DNA from: Sulfuricurvum sp.
Lineage (GTDB): Bacteria; Campylobacterota; Campylobacteria; Campylobacterales; Sulfurimonadaceae
Length of the DNA stretch: 64,000 nt
Direction of reading: 5' to 3'
Assembly (NCBI RefSeq): GCF_023229695.1
Contig: NZ_JALNYS010000006.1
Coordinates: 1-64,000, forward strand
Within the stretch, counting starts at the first letter, position 1, and every line of letters starts with the position of its first letter. The notes below the pieces were generated by a model. It made no database searches, was not told the origin of the DNA, and worked only from the letters and a program-made list of their open reading frames with translations. Shown here piece by piece: positions 1 to 8,244 of this stretch. The position numbers and the translations under genes are program-made.

Positions 1-2082
1 GCCGTTGATGTTGATATTGGTTGAGACGTAGTTCAGGTCGATCATAGTAATTCCCGCATCGGAAAGGGATTTGAGTTCACCTGATTGTACTTCTGCATCT
101 TGGTTGGCATCGTTCCAGACTTGGAGTTGGGCGAACAGTTCGTCTCTTCTGTCTATTTTATTATCATGGTTGGAGTCAATAGTCCGCTTGAGCTCTTCGA
201 ATCCGCTTTCACTCAGGGAGCCGAATACTTCGTCGATCCCATCGATTTGACCGTTCTCATTTTTATCGTAGGAGAGGAGTGCGTCCGCTGGGCTGATCCA
301 TCCTACCCGTTCGCGCAGTCCGTCTCCGGTGATGTCGAAATAGGTCCCTGATGTTGCCAGAGCGGTCGTGGAGATAAATCCGTCCCTATCCATATCGAGG
401 GCCAGCGGATCGTGGCGTTTGTCTTCGTCATCGTCGTAGACGGTCGCCGTACCGCTGTTTAGGACTTTGACTTTCACACCGGTGTAGGGACCTGAATAAT
501 TGGCACTCGGGGTGAGGGTTGCGGTATGATCTATCGCTCCTTCATCTTTTGTATCGCCGATCCATGAGTGGGTAAAGGTGTGGCTTTTCTCTCCGCCGGT
601 GAAGGTATAAAACGCTTCTTCCGTATTCGTCACATAAACCTTTAGTCCTTCTTCATCTTCGAGGGAACGCGATAAGGTAACGGTAAAGGAGAGGCTTCGT
701 TTGCCTGAGTCTCCTTCACTCGCGGATGCGGATTTGGTGATGCTTACGTCGATGTCTTTGTTTTCTACGAGTTTGATCCCCAGCGCTTCTTTGGTCGTAG
801 AGTTCCAGTTGTTGATGGTGAGCTCTCCCCCTCCCCCTTTGGTAGTGACGATGAGGGTGTTACCGGATTCCTGATAGAAGAAGTTATCGTCTTCGTAGAA
901 CTCTTGATTTTTAACTTTCATTTTAGTACCACTCAGGTCGATGGTGTTAAAGACGACCATTCCCGCGTTATCGTCATCACCGATCACATCTCCCGCTCCG
1001 GCGATGTAAGTATCAAACCCCTCTCCTCCGTACATTTGATCATATTGGGTATCACTGCCGCCAAATCCGTCGTTACCTATGAGGACATCATTTCCGCTCC
1101 CTCCATAGAGCTCATCCGAGCCTGCGCCACCCGATAATGTATCGCTACCGATATCGCCATAGAGGATATCGTTGCCGTTATTACCGTAGAGCATATCGTT
1201 GCCTGCCACACCCCAGAGGATGTCGTTACCCTCGTTACCGATGAGGGTATCGTTACCGCCTCGTCCTTCGACGTAGTCATTTCCGGCTAAAGCATCTATG
1301 ATATTACTCTGATCGGTCAATATGAGTATGTCGTTGTTGGGGGTGGGGAGTTGTTCAGTATCGGGGTTAGATTTCGGAGTCAGCGGATCGGGATCAATAT
1401 TGTCGGGGATTCCGTCTCCGTCTCTATCTGAATCTTCCGCATCTTGAATGCCATCTCCGTCCATATCGGGATCAAGCCAATCGGGAATTCCGTCGTGGTC
1501 GATATCTGTCTCAGGTGGAAGAGGTTCGTTGGGGTTGTAAGTGAGATCGGGATCATATGGAATGAAGCCATATTTTGCAAATAACATTTTTTCTTCATAT
1601 GAAAGCTCCTGCCATTGTTCTGGATGTTCTTTGAATAAATTTTCAATATTATCCTCATTCCACATCGGCACCAAATCACCTTGAAATTCACTTGAATTGA
1701 GCCCCGCCAACTCCAATGCTTTCCATGTATAGTCGATGCAACTGTTATTTAAGACGTTGTAATCGTCTGGTCCGAAGCCGTTTTGTGCGGCTAAAGTTTT
1801 TTGAGGATCTCCAAATTCTAATAATGTCCGATATTGTTCTATTGAAAGTTCCAAAGGTTGTGAAGTATAAGCAGATTCACCGATATACCCATCTTTATCG
1901 CTATCAACAATACCATGGCCCGTATATCCAGAGCTTTGCTGGTTGCTAACAGTACCATTTTCATCTTTTTGATATACCTCATACCACATATGACCTGCTA
2001 ATGATTTATCGATTGGTCCTTCAGATGGGTAAGGAGCTAGCATTTCTTCAATATGCACTTGTAAATAATAAGTTGTTGCCAT
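1..2082 (-). CDS. RTX-type calcium-binding secreted protein, C-terminus beyond window
   Basis: The frame is open from an ATG at 2082 (AAAGGA 7 nt upstream) to base 1, giving 694 codons with the C-terminus outside the window. Residues 1-130 carry a His (H31, in HMWYE) and a Cys (C115, in NNSCIDYTW), an arrangement resembling permuted papain-like/NlpC-type domains; that link is only an inference. Next come a Asp-rich DxDGDGIPD stretch (thrombospondin type 3-like), several GGxGNDxL RTX nonapeptides, a Calx-beta-like segment and an EF-hand-like DMDRDGF region. From about residue 400 onward the DNA is nearly identical to 3663-4520 in the neighbouring RTX gene. It is probably exported by the ABC/HlyD system encoded at 6830-10344. 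Confidence 0.85.
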   Translation of the reverse strand, partial: MATTYYLQVHIEEMLAPYPSEGPIDKSLAGHMWYEVYQKDENGTVSNQQSSGYTGHGIVDSDKDGYIGESAYTSQPLELSIEQYRTLLEFGDPQKTLAAQNGFGPDDYNVLNNSCIDYTWKALELAGLNSSEFQGDLVPMWNEDNIENLFKEHPEQWQELSYEEKMLFAKYGFIPYDPDLTYNPNEPLPPETDIDHDGIPDWLDPDMDGDGIQDAEDSDRDGDGIPDNIDPDPLTPKSNPDTEQLPTPNNDILILTDQSNIIDALAGNDYVEGRGGNDTLIGNEGNDILWGVAGNDMLYGNNGNDILYGDIGSDTLSGGAGSDELYGGSGNDVLIGNDGFGGSDTQYDQMYGGEGFDTYIAGAGDVIGDDDNAGMVVFNTIDLSGTKMKVKNQEFYEDDNFFYQESGNTLIVTTKGGGGELTINNWNSTTKEALGIKLVENKDIDVSITKSASASEGDSGKRSLSFTVTLSRSLEDEEGLKVYVTNTEEAFYTFTGGEKSHTFTHSWIGDTKDEGAIDHTATLTPSANYSGPYTGVKVKVLNSGTATVYDDDEDKRHDPLALDMDRDGFISTTALATSGTYFDITGDGLRERVGWISPADALLSYDKNENGQIDGIDEVFGSLSESGFEELKRTIDSNHDNKIDRRDELFAQLQVWNDANQDAEVQSGELKSLSDAGITMIDLNYVSTNINING

Positions 2083-2100
2083 TGTTTTTCCTTTGTATTT

Positions 2101-2670
2101 TTAATGTTTTGTACTAAATCTATTAATCATAAAATGTGTAGTTACCCCTTTTGGTAGTTCCACATCCTCCATACTCTCTACTCTCACATGATAGTTTCGC
2201 AGTCTTTGTAAGTCGGATAGGATGAGTGTTTTACCGTATCCATCTCCATACAATGGTACTGAGATAATCTCTTCGATAATTTGACCTTTGGTATAGTGTT
2301 TTTCTTGACGATGTGACCATTTTTCACTATTTAAGATAACGGTCACATCATCACTTGCCCACCGAAGAGGTGTCAGCGTTATTTTTACCTTAAAATAGGG
2401 GGTAGTATTTTGTGGATGTCCGTTCCTAATATAATCTTTAATCTTATCATCCACATCACTTGCTATAAAAGCGCTTGGAGTATGAATCGTTAATTCAAAA
2501 CTAACCAACGACCCCCAGATATTCCAAGGAGCTTGAAAATCAGTCTCATACACCGTCCCTTTTTTGGAAAAATCCACAGGTACTTCCAGTGGTACTTTGT
2601 TACACGTATCACATCCTCCAAACCCAAACAGTGCGGATGCACTTAGTAGCAAACCCAGTAAGTATTTCAT
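2101..2670 (-). CDS. putative lipoprotein, unknown function
   Basis: A protein of 189 residues. The start chosen (ATG at 2670) gives a clean lipoprotein signal, MKYLLGLLLSASALFGFGGC, with the lipobox Cys at residue 20; an AAGGA lies upstream. Two in-frame ATGs further upstream (2709 and 2748) are possible but would put a charged tail before the signal and overlap the RTX gene. The mature part is beta-rich with no domain I recognise. It sits between two RTX genes in the same orientation, so an envelope role connected with those proteins is plausible but not shown. Confidence 0.7.
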   Translation of the reverse strand: MKYLLGLLLSASALFGFGGCDTCNKVPLEVPVDFSKKGTVYETDFQAPWNIWGSLVSFELTIHTPSAFIASDVDDKIKDYIRNGHPQNTTPYFKVKITLTPLRWASDDVTVILNSEKWSHRQEKHYTKGQIIEEIISVPLYGDGYGKTLILSDLQRLRNYHVRVESMEDVELPKGVTTHFMINRFSTKH

Positions 2671-2705
2671 ATTATTAAATTCCTTTTTATTCTGTAAAGT
2701 ATTTT

Positions 2706-5204
2706 TCATGCTACTTTCCTTTTGTTTAAATTTAATATATAAAAACAATTATTGATAATATCACTTTTGGGTGCATAAGTAAATGTATTTTGTTTAAATA
2801 TATTATTACTTGATAACTGTGTGATATTTGCTATAGAAACAAATGCGCTGAGTGAGAGTCCCGTATAGATATCAGAAACCAGAGATTGAACGATGTCGTT
2901 GTTTACGCTTTGAACGAGAGTATCGATATCGTAAACCAATCCCCCCTGCTGCATCTGCATCACTTTTGCCAGATAGAGTTTTTCTTCGATTGTGTGGGTA
3001 TCGCTGTTGAAATACTCGATAATTTTGGCGTTCATCGCGGCGCTATCATCGATGATGAAGCTCTGCGTGCTCAGGTCGTAATGGGTATCGCTAAACACAT
3101 CCCCAAACACCGATTGCATCGCGAATGTGCTTTCGAGTGTATCGGCCAGTGCTTGGTATTTAATCTCCATTGTGCCATTGTCTGTTTTTGCTTCTGTCGG
3201 GATTTTGCCGTTATTGAGGTTGGTGTTGTAATACGCTTCTATCTGGAGCGTATTGGTATTGGTCGCTTCGAATCGCTCGACTATCCATGCTCTCTTATCC
3301 GCTTCCACCATATCAAACGTACTCATGCTGTATTTCTCACGGAGTTGGTTGACGTAGGCGGTGTAGCCGCTGTAGTGTTCGATGAAGGTATCGAACTGTG
3401 TCGCAATTTCTGGCAAATTGGTACTCATCTCTACCGCTATCGCTTTAAACTCCGGATCCATGTTGTAACGGATGAAGCTGTCATAGACCAGTCCGCTTCC
3501 CCGTAGCTGCGGGAGGAGGTTCGTGATCGGATCGATGGTGAAGTTCGGGATGTCATCAATATTGACCCGGGTGTCTTTGGCATCGGTAGCGAGTTGGATA
3601 TCGGCGGCGAGTTCTTTGGAGCCTGTACCGGAGGTGTATTTGCTGGCTTCAACGAGGAGATTGCCGTTGATGTTGATATTGGTTGAGACGTAGTTCAGGT
3701 CGATCATAGTAATTCCCGCATCGGAAAGGGATTTGAGTTCACCTGATTGTACTTCTGCATCTTGGTTGGCATCGTTCCAGACTTGCAGTTGTTGGAACAG
3801 TTCGTCACGGCGATCTATCTTGTTATCATGATTCGAATCAATAGTCCGCTTGAGCTCTTCGAATCCGCTTTCACTCAGGGAGCCGAATACTTCATCGATC
3901 CCCTCAATCTGACCGTTCTCATTTTTATCGTAGGAGAGGAGTGCGTCCGCTGGGCTGATCCACCCTACCCGCTCACGCAGTCCATCTCCCGTGATATCGA
4001 AGTAGGTCCCCGATGTTGCCAGAGCGGTCGTGGAGATAAATCCGTCCCTATCCATATCGAGGGCCAGCGGATCGTGGCGGTTATCATCGTCATCGTCGTA
4101 GACGGTTGCCGTACCGCTGTTGAGTACTTTGACTTTGACATCATTGGTGGGACCGCTGTAGCTGGCGCTCGGGGTGAGGATGGCGACATGGTCGATACCT
4201 CTTTTTTCATCGATGGTATCGCCCTGCCATGAGTGGGTAAAGGTGTGGCTTCGTTCTCCGCTGGTAAAGAGATACGGTCCCCCTTCCGTATTAGATACCG
4301 AAACATTTAATGTCTCTGCGTCTTCCAGTGCTCTGGAGAGTGTAACGGTGAAATAGAGGCTTCGTTTGCCGTAGTTTCCTTCGCTTGTGCTTGCGGAGGC
4401 AGTGATGCTTACGTCGATGTCTTTGTTTTTAGTGAGTTCTAAGCCAAACCCTTTTTTACTGGTGGAGTTCCAGTTGTGAATCGTGATACTCTCACCGCCG
4501 TTTTTGGCAGTAACGATTAAAGTACTTCCCGCTTCGGTGTAGTAAAAATCATTGTCTTCGTACCGTTCTCCATTTTTAGCTTTGGTTTTTCTCCCGGATA
4601 GGTCGATGTTTTTGAAAACCACCCGTCCACTTTGATCCGAATCGTAGATGTCATCATGGTTTCCGGCGATGTAGGTGTCGAAATCGGCTCCGCCGTTGAG
4701 GGTGTCGTTAACACCGTCATCTCCGCCGTAGCCGTTGGTGCCGATCAGGGTATCGTTGCCCGTTCCGCCGACCAGTCCGTCCGAACCTGTGCCGCCGATG
4801 AGGATGTCGTTGCCGCCCATGCCGTAAATCCAGTCGTTTTTAGAGGCACCGTAAATGGTATTTGATCCGTTATCACCCATTGCGTATATTGCATTGTCGA
4901 GCATGTTATATTTATCGTAATATTCATCTAAAATCGGCTTCAAATATTCTTCATAATTTTCTTCAAAGAATTTATCTACATCTATACCATATTCTTTTAG
5001 GAATTCATCTAAACCTCTCCCTGCTTCTGCACCATTTAATTTTCCTGTTTGTTTTATTGCAACATAATATGCGATAGCACCTGCTATTAATTTTGGATCA
5101 TTTGCTCTACCTGATCTTAAAATTAATAATGCAGCTGCAGTTGCTGCTGCATTAACAACTGCACTACCTATAAATCCACCTAATATTTCTAATGAACTTG
5201 CCAC
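2706..5204 (-). CDS. RTX/Calx-beta calcium-binding protein, probable type I secretion substrate
   Basis: 832 residues. Residues 1-60 are Ala-rich and hydrophobic. Residues about 110-190 hold RTX nonapeptides (GGNDILIGGTGSD and similar). About 265-370 is Calx-beta-like (TVTLSRALEDAE). About 385-500 contains DMDRDGF, DKNENGQI and DSNHDNKID calcium loops of the type seen in FrpC-like proteins. The segment at 3663-4520 duplicates the left-edge RTX gene. The last 40 residues are rich in Asn and Lys and do not look like a typical RTX export signal, so the gene may be truncated or re-ended. AT-rich DNA and a lipoprotein gene follow immediately. Confidence 0.85.
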   Translation of the reverse strand: MASSLEILGGFIGSAVVNAAATAAALLILRSGRANDPKLIAGAIAYYVAIKQTGKLNGAEAGRGLDEFLKEYGIDVDKFFEENYEEYLKPILDEYYDKYNMLDNAIYAMGDNGSNTIYGASKNDWIYGMGGNDILIGGTGSDGLVGGTGNDTLIGTNGYGGDDGVNDTLNGGADFDTYIAGNHDDIYDSDQSGRVVFKNIDLSGRKTKAKNGERYEDNDFYYTEAGSTLIVTAKNGGESITIHNWNSTSKKGFGLELTKNKDIDVSITASASTSEGNYGKRSLYFTVTLSRALEDAETLNVSVSNTEGGPYLFTSGERSHTFTHSWQGDTIDEKRGIDHVAILTPSASYSGPTNDVKVKVLNSGTATVYDDDDDNRHDPLALDMDRDGFISTTALATSGTYFDITGDGLRERVGWISPADALLSYDKNENGQIEGIDEVFGSLSESGFEELKRTIDSNHDNKIDRRDELFQQLQVWNDANQDAEVQSGELKSLSDAGITMIDLNYVSTNININGNLLVEASKYTSGTGSKELAADIQLATDAKDTRVNIDDIPNFTIDPITNLLPQLRGSGLVYDSFIRYNMDPEFKAIAVEMSTNLPEIATQFDTFIEHYSGYTAYVNQLREKYSMSTFDMVEADKRAWIVERFEATNTNTLQIEAYYNTNLNNGKIPTEAKTDNGTMEIKYQALADTLESTFAMQSVFGDVFSDTHYDLSTQSFIIDDSAAMNAKIIEYFNSDTHTIEEKLYLAKVMQMQQGGLVYDIDTLVQSVNNDIVQSLVSDIYTGLSLSAFVSIANITQLSSNNIFKQNTFTYAPKSDIINNCFYILNLNKRKVA

Positions 5205-5218
5205 TTTTTATTCCTTAT

Positions 5219-5485
5219 TTAAACTATATTTGAAAGCCATGTAAGTGCTTTTTTGAATGCACCATCTTGTGTACATTGATATTCTGAAATTTTTTGTGTC
5301 ACAGTGACATAGACTAATTTCAGAATAAAGACTATTATAAAAAATACTATGGCGATTAAGCTACCAGTAAAAAATATTTTTGAATATGATTCAGCACCTA
5401 ATATGGTGACAATTACATTAACAATAACTAAAAGCCCGAGCATTTTTAGAAATGTAAAAGATTCACATAATAAAAACTTTTTCAT
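5219..5485 (-). CDS. small membrane protein, unknown function
   Basis: 88 residues with two predicted membrane segments (about 12-30 and 36-60), then a soluble tail ending ALTWLSNIV. A GAGGGG-type ribosome site precedes the ATG. It lies 14 bp upstream of the 832-residue RTX gene, in the same direction, and is probably co-transcribed with it. I do not recognise the family. The position suggests an accessory role for the RTX product, such as immunity or assembly, but nothing in the sequence proves it. Confidence 0.6.
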   Translation of the reverse strand: MKKFLLCESFTFLKMLGLLVIVNVIVTILGAESYSKIFFTGSLIAIVFFIIVFILKLVYVTVTQKISEYQCTQDGAFKKALTWLSNIV

Positions 5486-5533
5486 ACATCCCCTCTTTTA
5501 AATGTTTTTTCATGATTTCCCTTTGTATTGATT

Positions 5534-6094
5534 TCATTTATAATGCAACAGCGTCCCAATGATGTATTTCGGGCTGCCTTGGATAATCGGTTTAGCCCGA
5601 TGCCACCATGCCCACATCGGGGGGAACAGGATCAGCCTCCCCGGTTTGGGTTTGGCCATGATCTGCAATTGTGGAAAATCGGTCTCGCCCCCCTCGAAGT
5701 CGTCATTAAGATAGAAAAAGACCACCAAAAACCGTCTGGCGGAATCGTAGTTCGTGACATCGACGTGGGTATCGAAACGGTCGTCTCCTCCGGGGAGATA
5801 ACGTTTCATCCGAATTTGTTCAAATGCATAATCACTCGGCCATTGATGCGGATCGATTTTGTTGTCGGCCTTGTATCGATCGATCGCTTCACGAAACAGC
5901 CCGTTTAGATATACGACGTCATCACGAAAAATATCGTGCTGATAGAGGTTGATCTGGGTGAAGCGCATCTGCCACTCATCGTGCGTATTTCGTACGTTGT
6001 GGTGACATTGGGGATTGGCCTCGAACCTCTCGATCAAGTCGTGGCAGTAGCCATAGCTTAGAACATCGTCGTAAATACTGATATAGTGGTGCAT
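5534..6094 (-). CDS. 2-oxoglutarate/Fe(II)-dependent oxygenase (prolyl 4-hydroxylase-like)
   Basis: 186 residues with the facial-triad pattern: HVD at about residue 118-120 (in DTHVDVTNYD) and a distal His in PMWAWWHRAKP, after which a basic residue can bind 2-oxoglutarate. The segment FFYLNDDFEGGETDFP is characteristic of the P4Hc/2OG-FeII_Oxy_3 family. The reaction expected is hydroxylation of a protein or small-molecule side chain with 2-oxoglutarate and O2. It starts 7 bp after the glycosyltransferase gene, so it belongs to the secretion operon. The substrate is unknown; an exported RTX protein is the obvious candidate by context. Confidence 0.85.
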   Translation of the reverse strand: MHHYISIYDDVLSYGYCHDLIERFEANPQCHHNVRNTHDEWQMRFTQINLYQHDIFRDDVVYLNGLFREAIDRYKADNKIDPHQWPSDYAFEQIRMKRYLPGGDDRFDTHVDVTNYDSARRFLVVFFYLNDDFEGGETDFPQLQIMAKPKPGRLILFPPMWAWWHRAKPIIQGSPKYIIGTLLHYK

Positions 6095-6101
6095 GATTAA
6101 T

Positions 6102-6833
6102 CTACTTTTTTGGTTGTTTTTTCATCAACATTTTCAGACTTTCGCTGCCGAACCGTACGTTGAGCATCGCCATCTCCAGATACCGTATCGCTTGTACCGG
6201 TTCGATATTCTCCATCTGGCAAAACCGTGCAACGGTCTGAATGTGGTTAAGTCTATGAAAAAAATGAGATTTGCTGTTTTGGATGGAAGCGGGGTGCTTA
6301 TGGTAAATATAATTGACTCTCGGATGGACGGTATAGGTATGGTGGTTATGTAAGACTCTTAGAACAAAGAGAACATCGCCGTAAACGTTCGGGTCCTCTG
6401 CCATCGGATAGCGTAGAAAAATCTCTCTTTTAGCAACCATCCCGTTGATGATTGCTCTGGGGGCGAGAATCAGCTCTTCGACATTAATCCCGACCGGCGG
6501 TTTAACACGATTAAGCCGTCCGAAATGGATATCGGTCTCTATACACTCAGGTAGTTCCAGCAATACATCGTCGCTATCGACGCGGCAAATATAATCGCCT
6601 GTTGCTTTTTGTACTCCTAGATTAAACGGCAATCCGTCATAGCCGGATTGATACGGGGTTTTGAGGTAAATGAAACCTGACGCTTTTGCCGTAGTGACGA
6701 CGTGCTTATCGGTAGAGCAATCATCGACTAAAATCACCTCATACGGATTTAACCGCTTCAACCCCTGCAAACACTCGGCGAAGAGATGAATCGGAGGATT
6801 GTAAAAAGGGACGATGACGGATATTTTATTCAT
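6102..6833 (-). CDS. family 2 glycosyltransferase
   Basis: 243 residues. The N-terminus shows the GT-A fold signatures: ISVIVPFYNP, then VILVDDCSTD, then YICRVDSDD with the DxD metal/nucleotide-sugar motif near residue 88. The ATG overlaps the stop of the HlyD gene by 4 bp, and the oxygenase follows after 7 bp, so translation is probably coupled. No membrane segment is evident, so it should act in the cytoplasm. In this setting it may glycosylate the secreted protein before export, or add to a surface polysaccharide; the sequence does not decide. Confidence 0.85.
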   Translation of the reverse strand: MNKISVIVPFYNPPIHLFAECLQGLKRLNPYEVILVDDCSTDKHVVTTAKASGFIYLKTPYQSGYDGLPFNLGVQKATGDYICRVDSDDVLLELPECIETDIHFGRLNRVKPPVGINVEELILAPRAIINGMVAKREIFLRYPMAEDPNVYGDVLFVLRVLHNHHTYTVHPRVNYIYHKHPASIQNSKSHFFHRLNHIQTVARFCQMENIEPVQAIRYLEMAMLNVRFGSESLKMLMKKQPKK

Positions 6834-8143
6834 CTCACACTCAACCCTTCATCCAGATACTTGATCATCGGATAGATAAAGAACTCAATCACTCTGCGTT
6901 TACCGACTTTGAGTTCTGCGGTGACGCTCATCCCCGGATTGATGGTGAGATCTTTCCCCTCGACTCTAAGTGTTGTGTCATTCGGGGTGATTGCGATCTC
7001 ATAGACGGGTCCGAGTTTCTCATCATCAATAGCATCATCGGCGATGTGTTTGACGGTGCCGTGGATGAGTCCGTATTTTTGGAAATCAAAGGTATCGATC
7101 TTGACCGCTGCATCCATCTCTTTGGTAATAAATCCGATATCTTGGTTCAGGACGGTTGCTTGGATGATGAGGGGGACGTTTTGGGGGATCAGGGTGAGGA
7201 GTTTTTCGGCCGGAGTGACGACACCGCCTACCGTATGGACGAGGAGTTTTCCGATGGTGCCGTCTACGGGGGCGATGATCTGCTGTTTGGCATTGCGAAA
7301 CTGGGTTGTTTCAACTTCAGTACGTAACGAAGTCGCCTCTTTGCTTTTTTGGGTGAGTTCGGCCAAGAGTTTATTACGGTACTCTTGGGTGATCAGGCGG
7401 AGCTGTTGGTTCAGTTCACGGAGTTTTCCTCCGGATTGCGCGATAACGTGCTCTTTCATAGTGAGCTGTTCTTGATACTCTACTTTTTGGTTCTTGACAT
7501 CTTCATACTCTTTTTTTGCGATGATGTCGAGCACCTCTTTGAGTCTTGCTTCATGTTCTTTTGCGCTTGCTAGGAGTTGTTTGAGTCTGCTTTTATCGGC
7601 TTGGGCGGTGAGGGTTTGTTCATCGTTTTGTCTGATCTGCTCTTGGAGTACTTGGCGCTGCTGCTCATAGGCGGATTTGGTGGAGAAGTACATCAGCTGC
7701 TGTGTGGAGATTGCCGCTGTCTCTTTGCATGCAGGATTTGGAATAAAAGGACGGTCATTAATAAGGGCGTTAAGACGATTTGTCTCCAGCTCTAAGAGGG
7801 CAAGGTTTTGCTGCTTCGAGGCGAGGTCGCTTTGGGTCATGGAGGGGTCGATCTCCATCAACACCTCCCCTTTTTTGACGCTCTGCCCTTCTTTAACGAG
7901 GATAGAGCCGATCACTCCCGTCTCTACGGGTTGGAGGGTTTTAATCTCACCGACGGGGATGACCTTTCCCCGTGCACTGACAACCACATCGATCTTGGCA
8001 AAGAAGAGCCAGAGCAATCCGATACTCATAAAGGCGAGTATGGTATACAGCAAACTTCTCCCCAGCGGTGAAGTAGGACGCTCTTCGATCTCGACGAGGA
8101 GCGGGGTAAATTCGTGTTTGTCTTTGGTGTGAAATAGTCCCAT
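6830..8143 (-). CDS. HlyD-family type I secretion periplasmic adaptor
   Basis: 437 residues, a normal length for HlyD. A single membrane anchor lies at about 30-50 (LLYTILAFMSIGLLWLFF). A lipoyl/barrel half follows (VIPVGEIKTLQPVETG), then long coiled-coil hairpins at about 90-275, and a second barrel half (IIAPVDGTIGKLLVHTVGG). The C-terminus has GMSVTAELKVGKRRVIEFF, typical of the family. It links the inner-membrane ABC exporter upstream with a TolC-type channel. Order in the operon is ABC exporter, adaptor, glycosyltransferase, oxygenase. Confidence 0.95.
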   Translation of the reverse strand: MGLFHTKDKHEFTPLLVEIEERPTSPLGRSLLYTILAFMSIGLLWLFFAKIDVVVSARGKVIPVGEIKTLQPVETGVIGSILVKEGQSVKKGEVLMEIDPSMTQSDLASKQQNLALLELETNRLNALINDRPFIPNPACKETAAISTQQLMYFSTKSAYEQQRQVLQEQIRQNDEQTLTAQADKSRLKQLLASAKEHEARLKEVLDIIAKKEYEDVKNQKVEYQEQLTMKEHVIAQSGGKLRELNQQLRLITQEYRNKLLAELTQKSKEATSLRTEVETTQFRNAKQQIIAPVDGTIGKLLVHTVGGVVTPAEKLLTLIPQNVPLIIQATVLNQDIGFITKEMDAAVKIDTFDFQKYGLIHGTVKHIADDAIDDEKLGPVYEIAITPNDTTLRVEGKDLTINPGMSVTAELKVGKRRVIEFFIYPMIKYLDEGLSVR

Positions 8144-8244
8144 GAGTATAATATTCCTTTCTTTTAATCTTTCGCATTTATGCGAAAAGCTTTAGGGGAT
8201 TTATCCAGAGCGGCTTTGCCGGTTTGGATGTGTCACATCAATGG

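Noticed and set aside
2886..3506. 206-codon open frame on the plus strand
   Set aside because: It lies wholly inside the 832-residue RTX gene on the opposite strand and has no features of its own.
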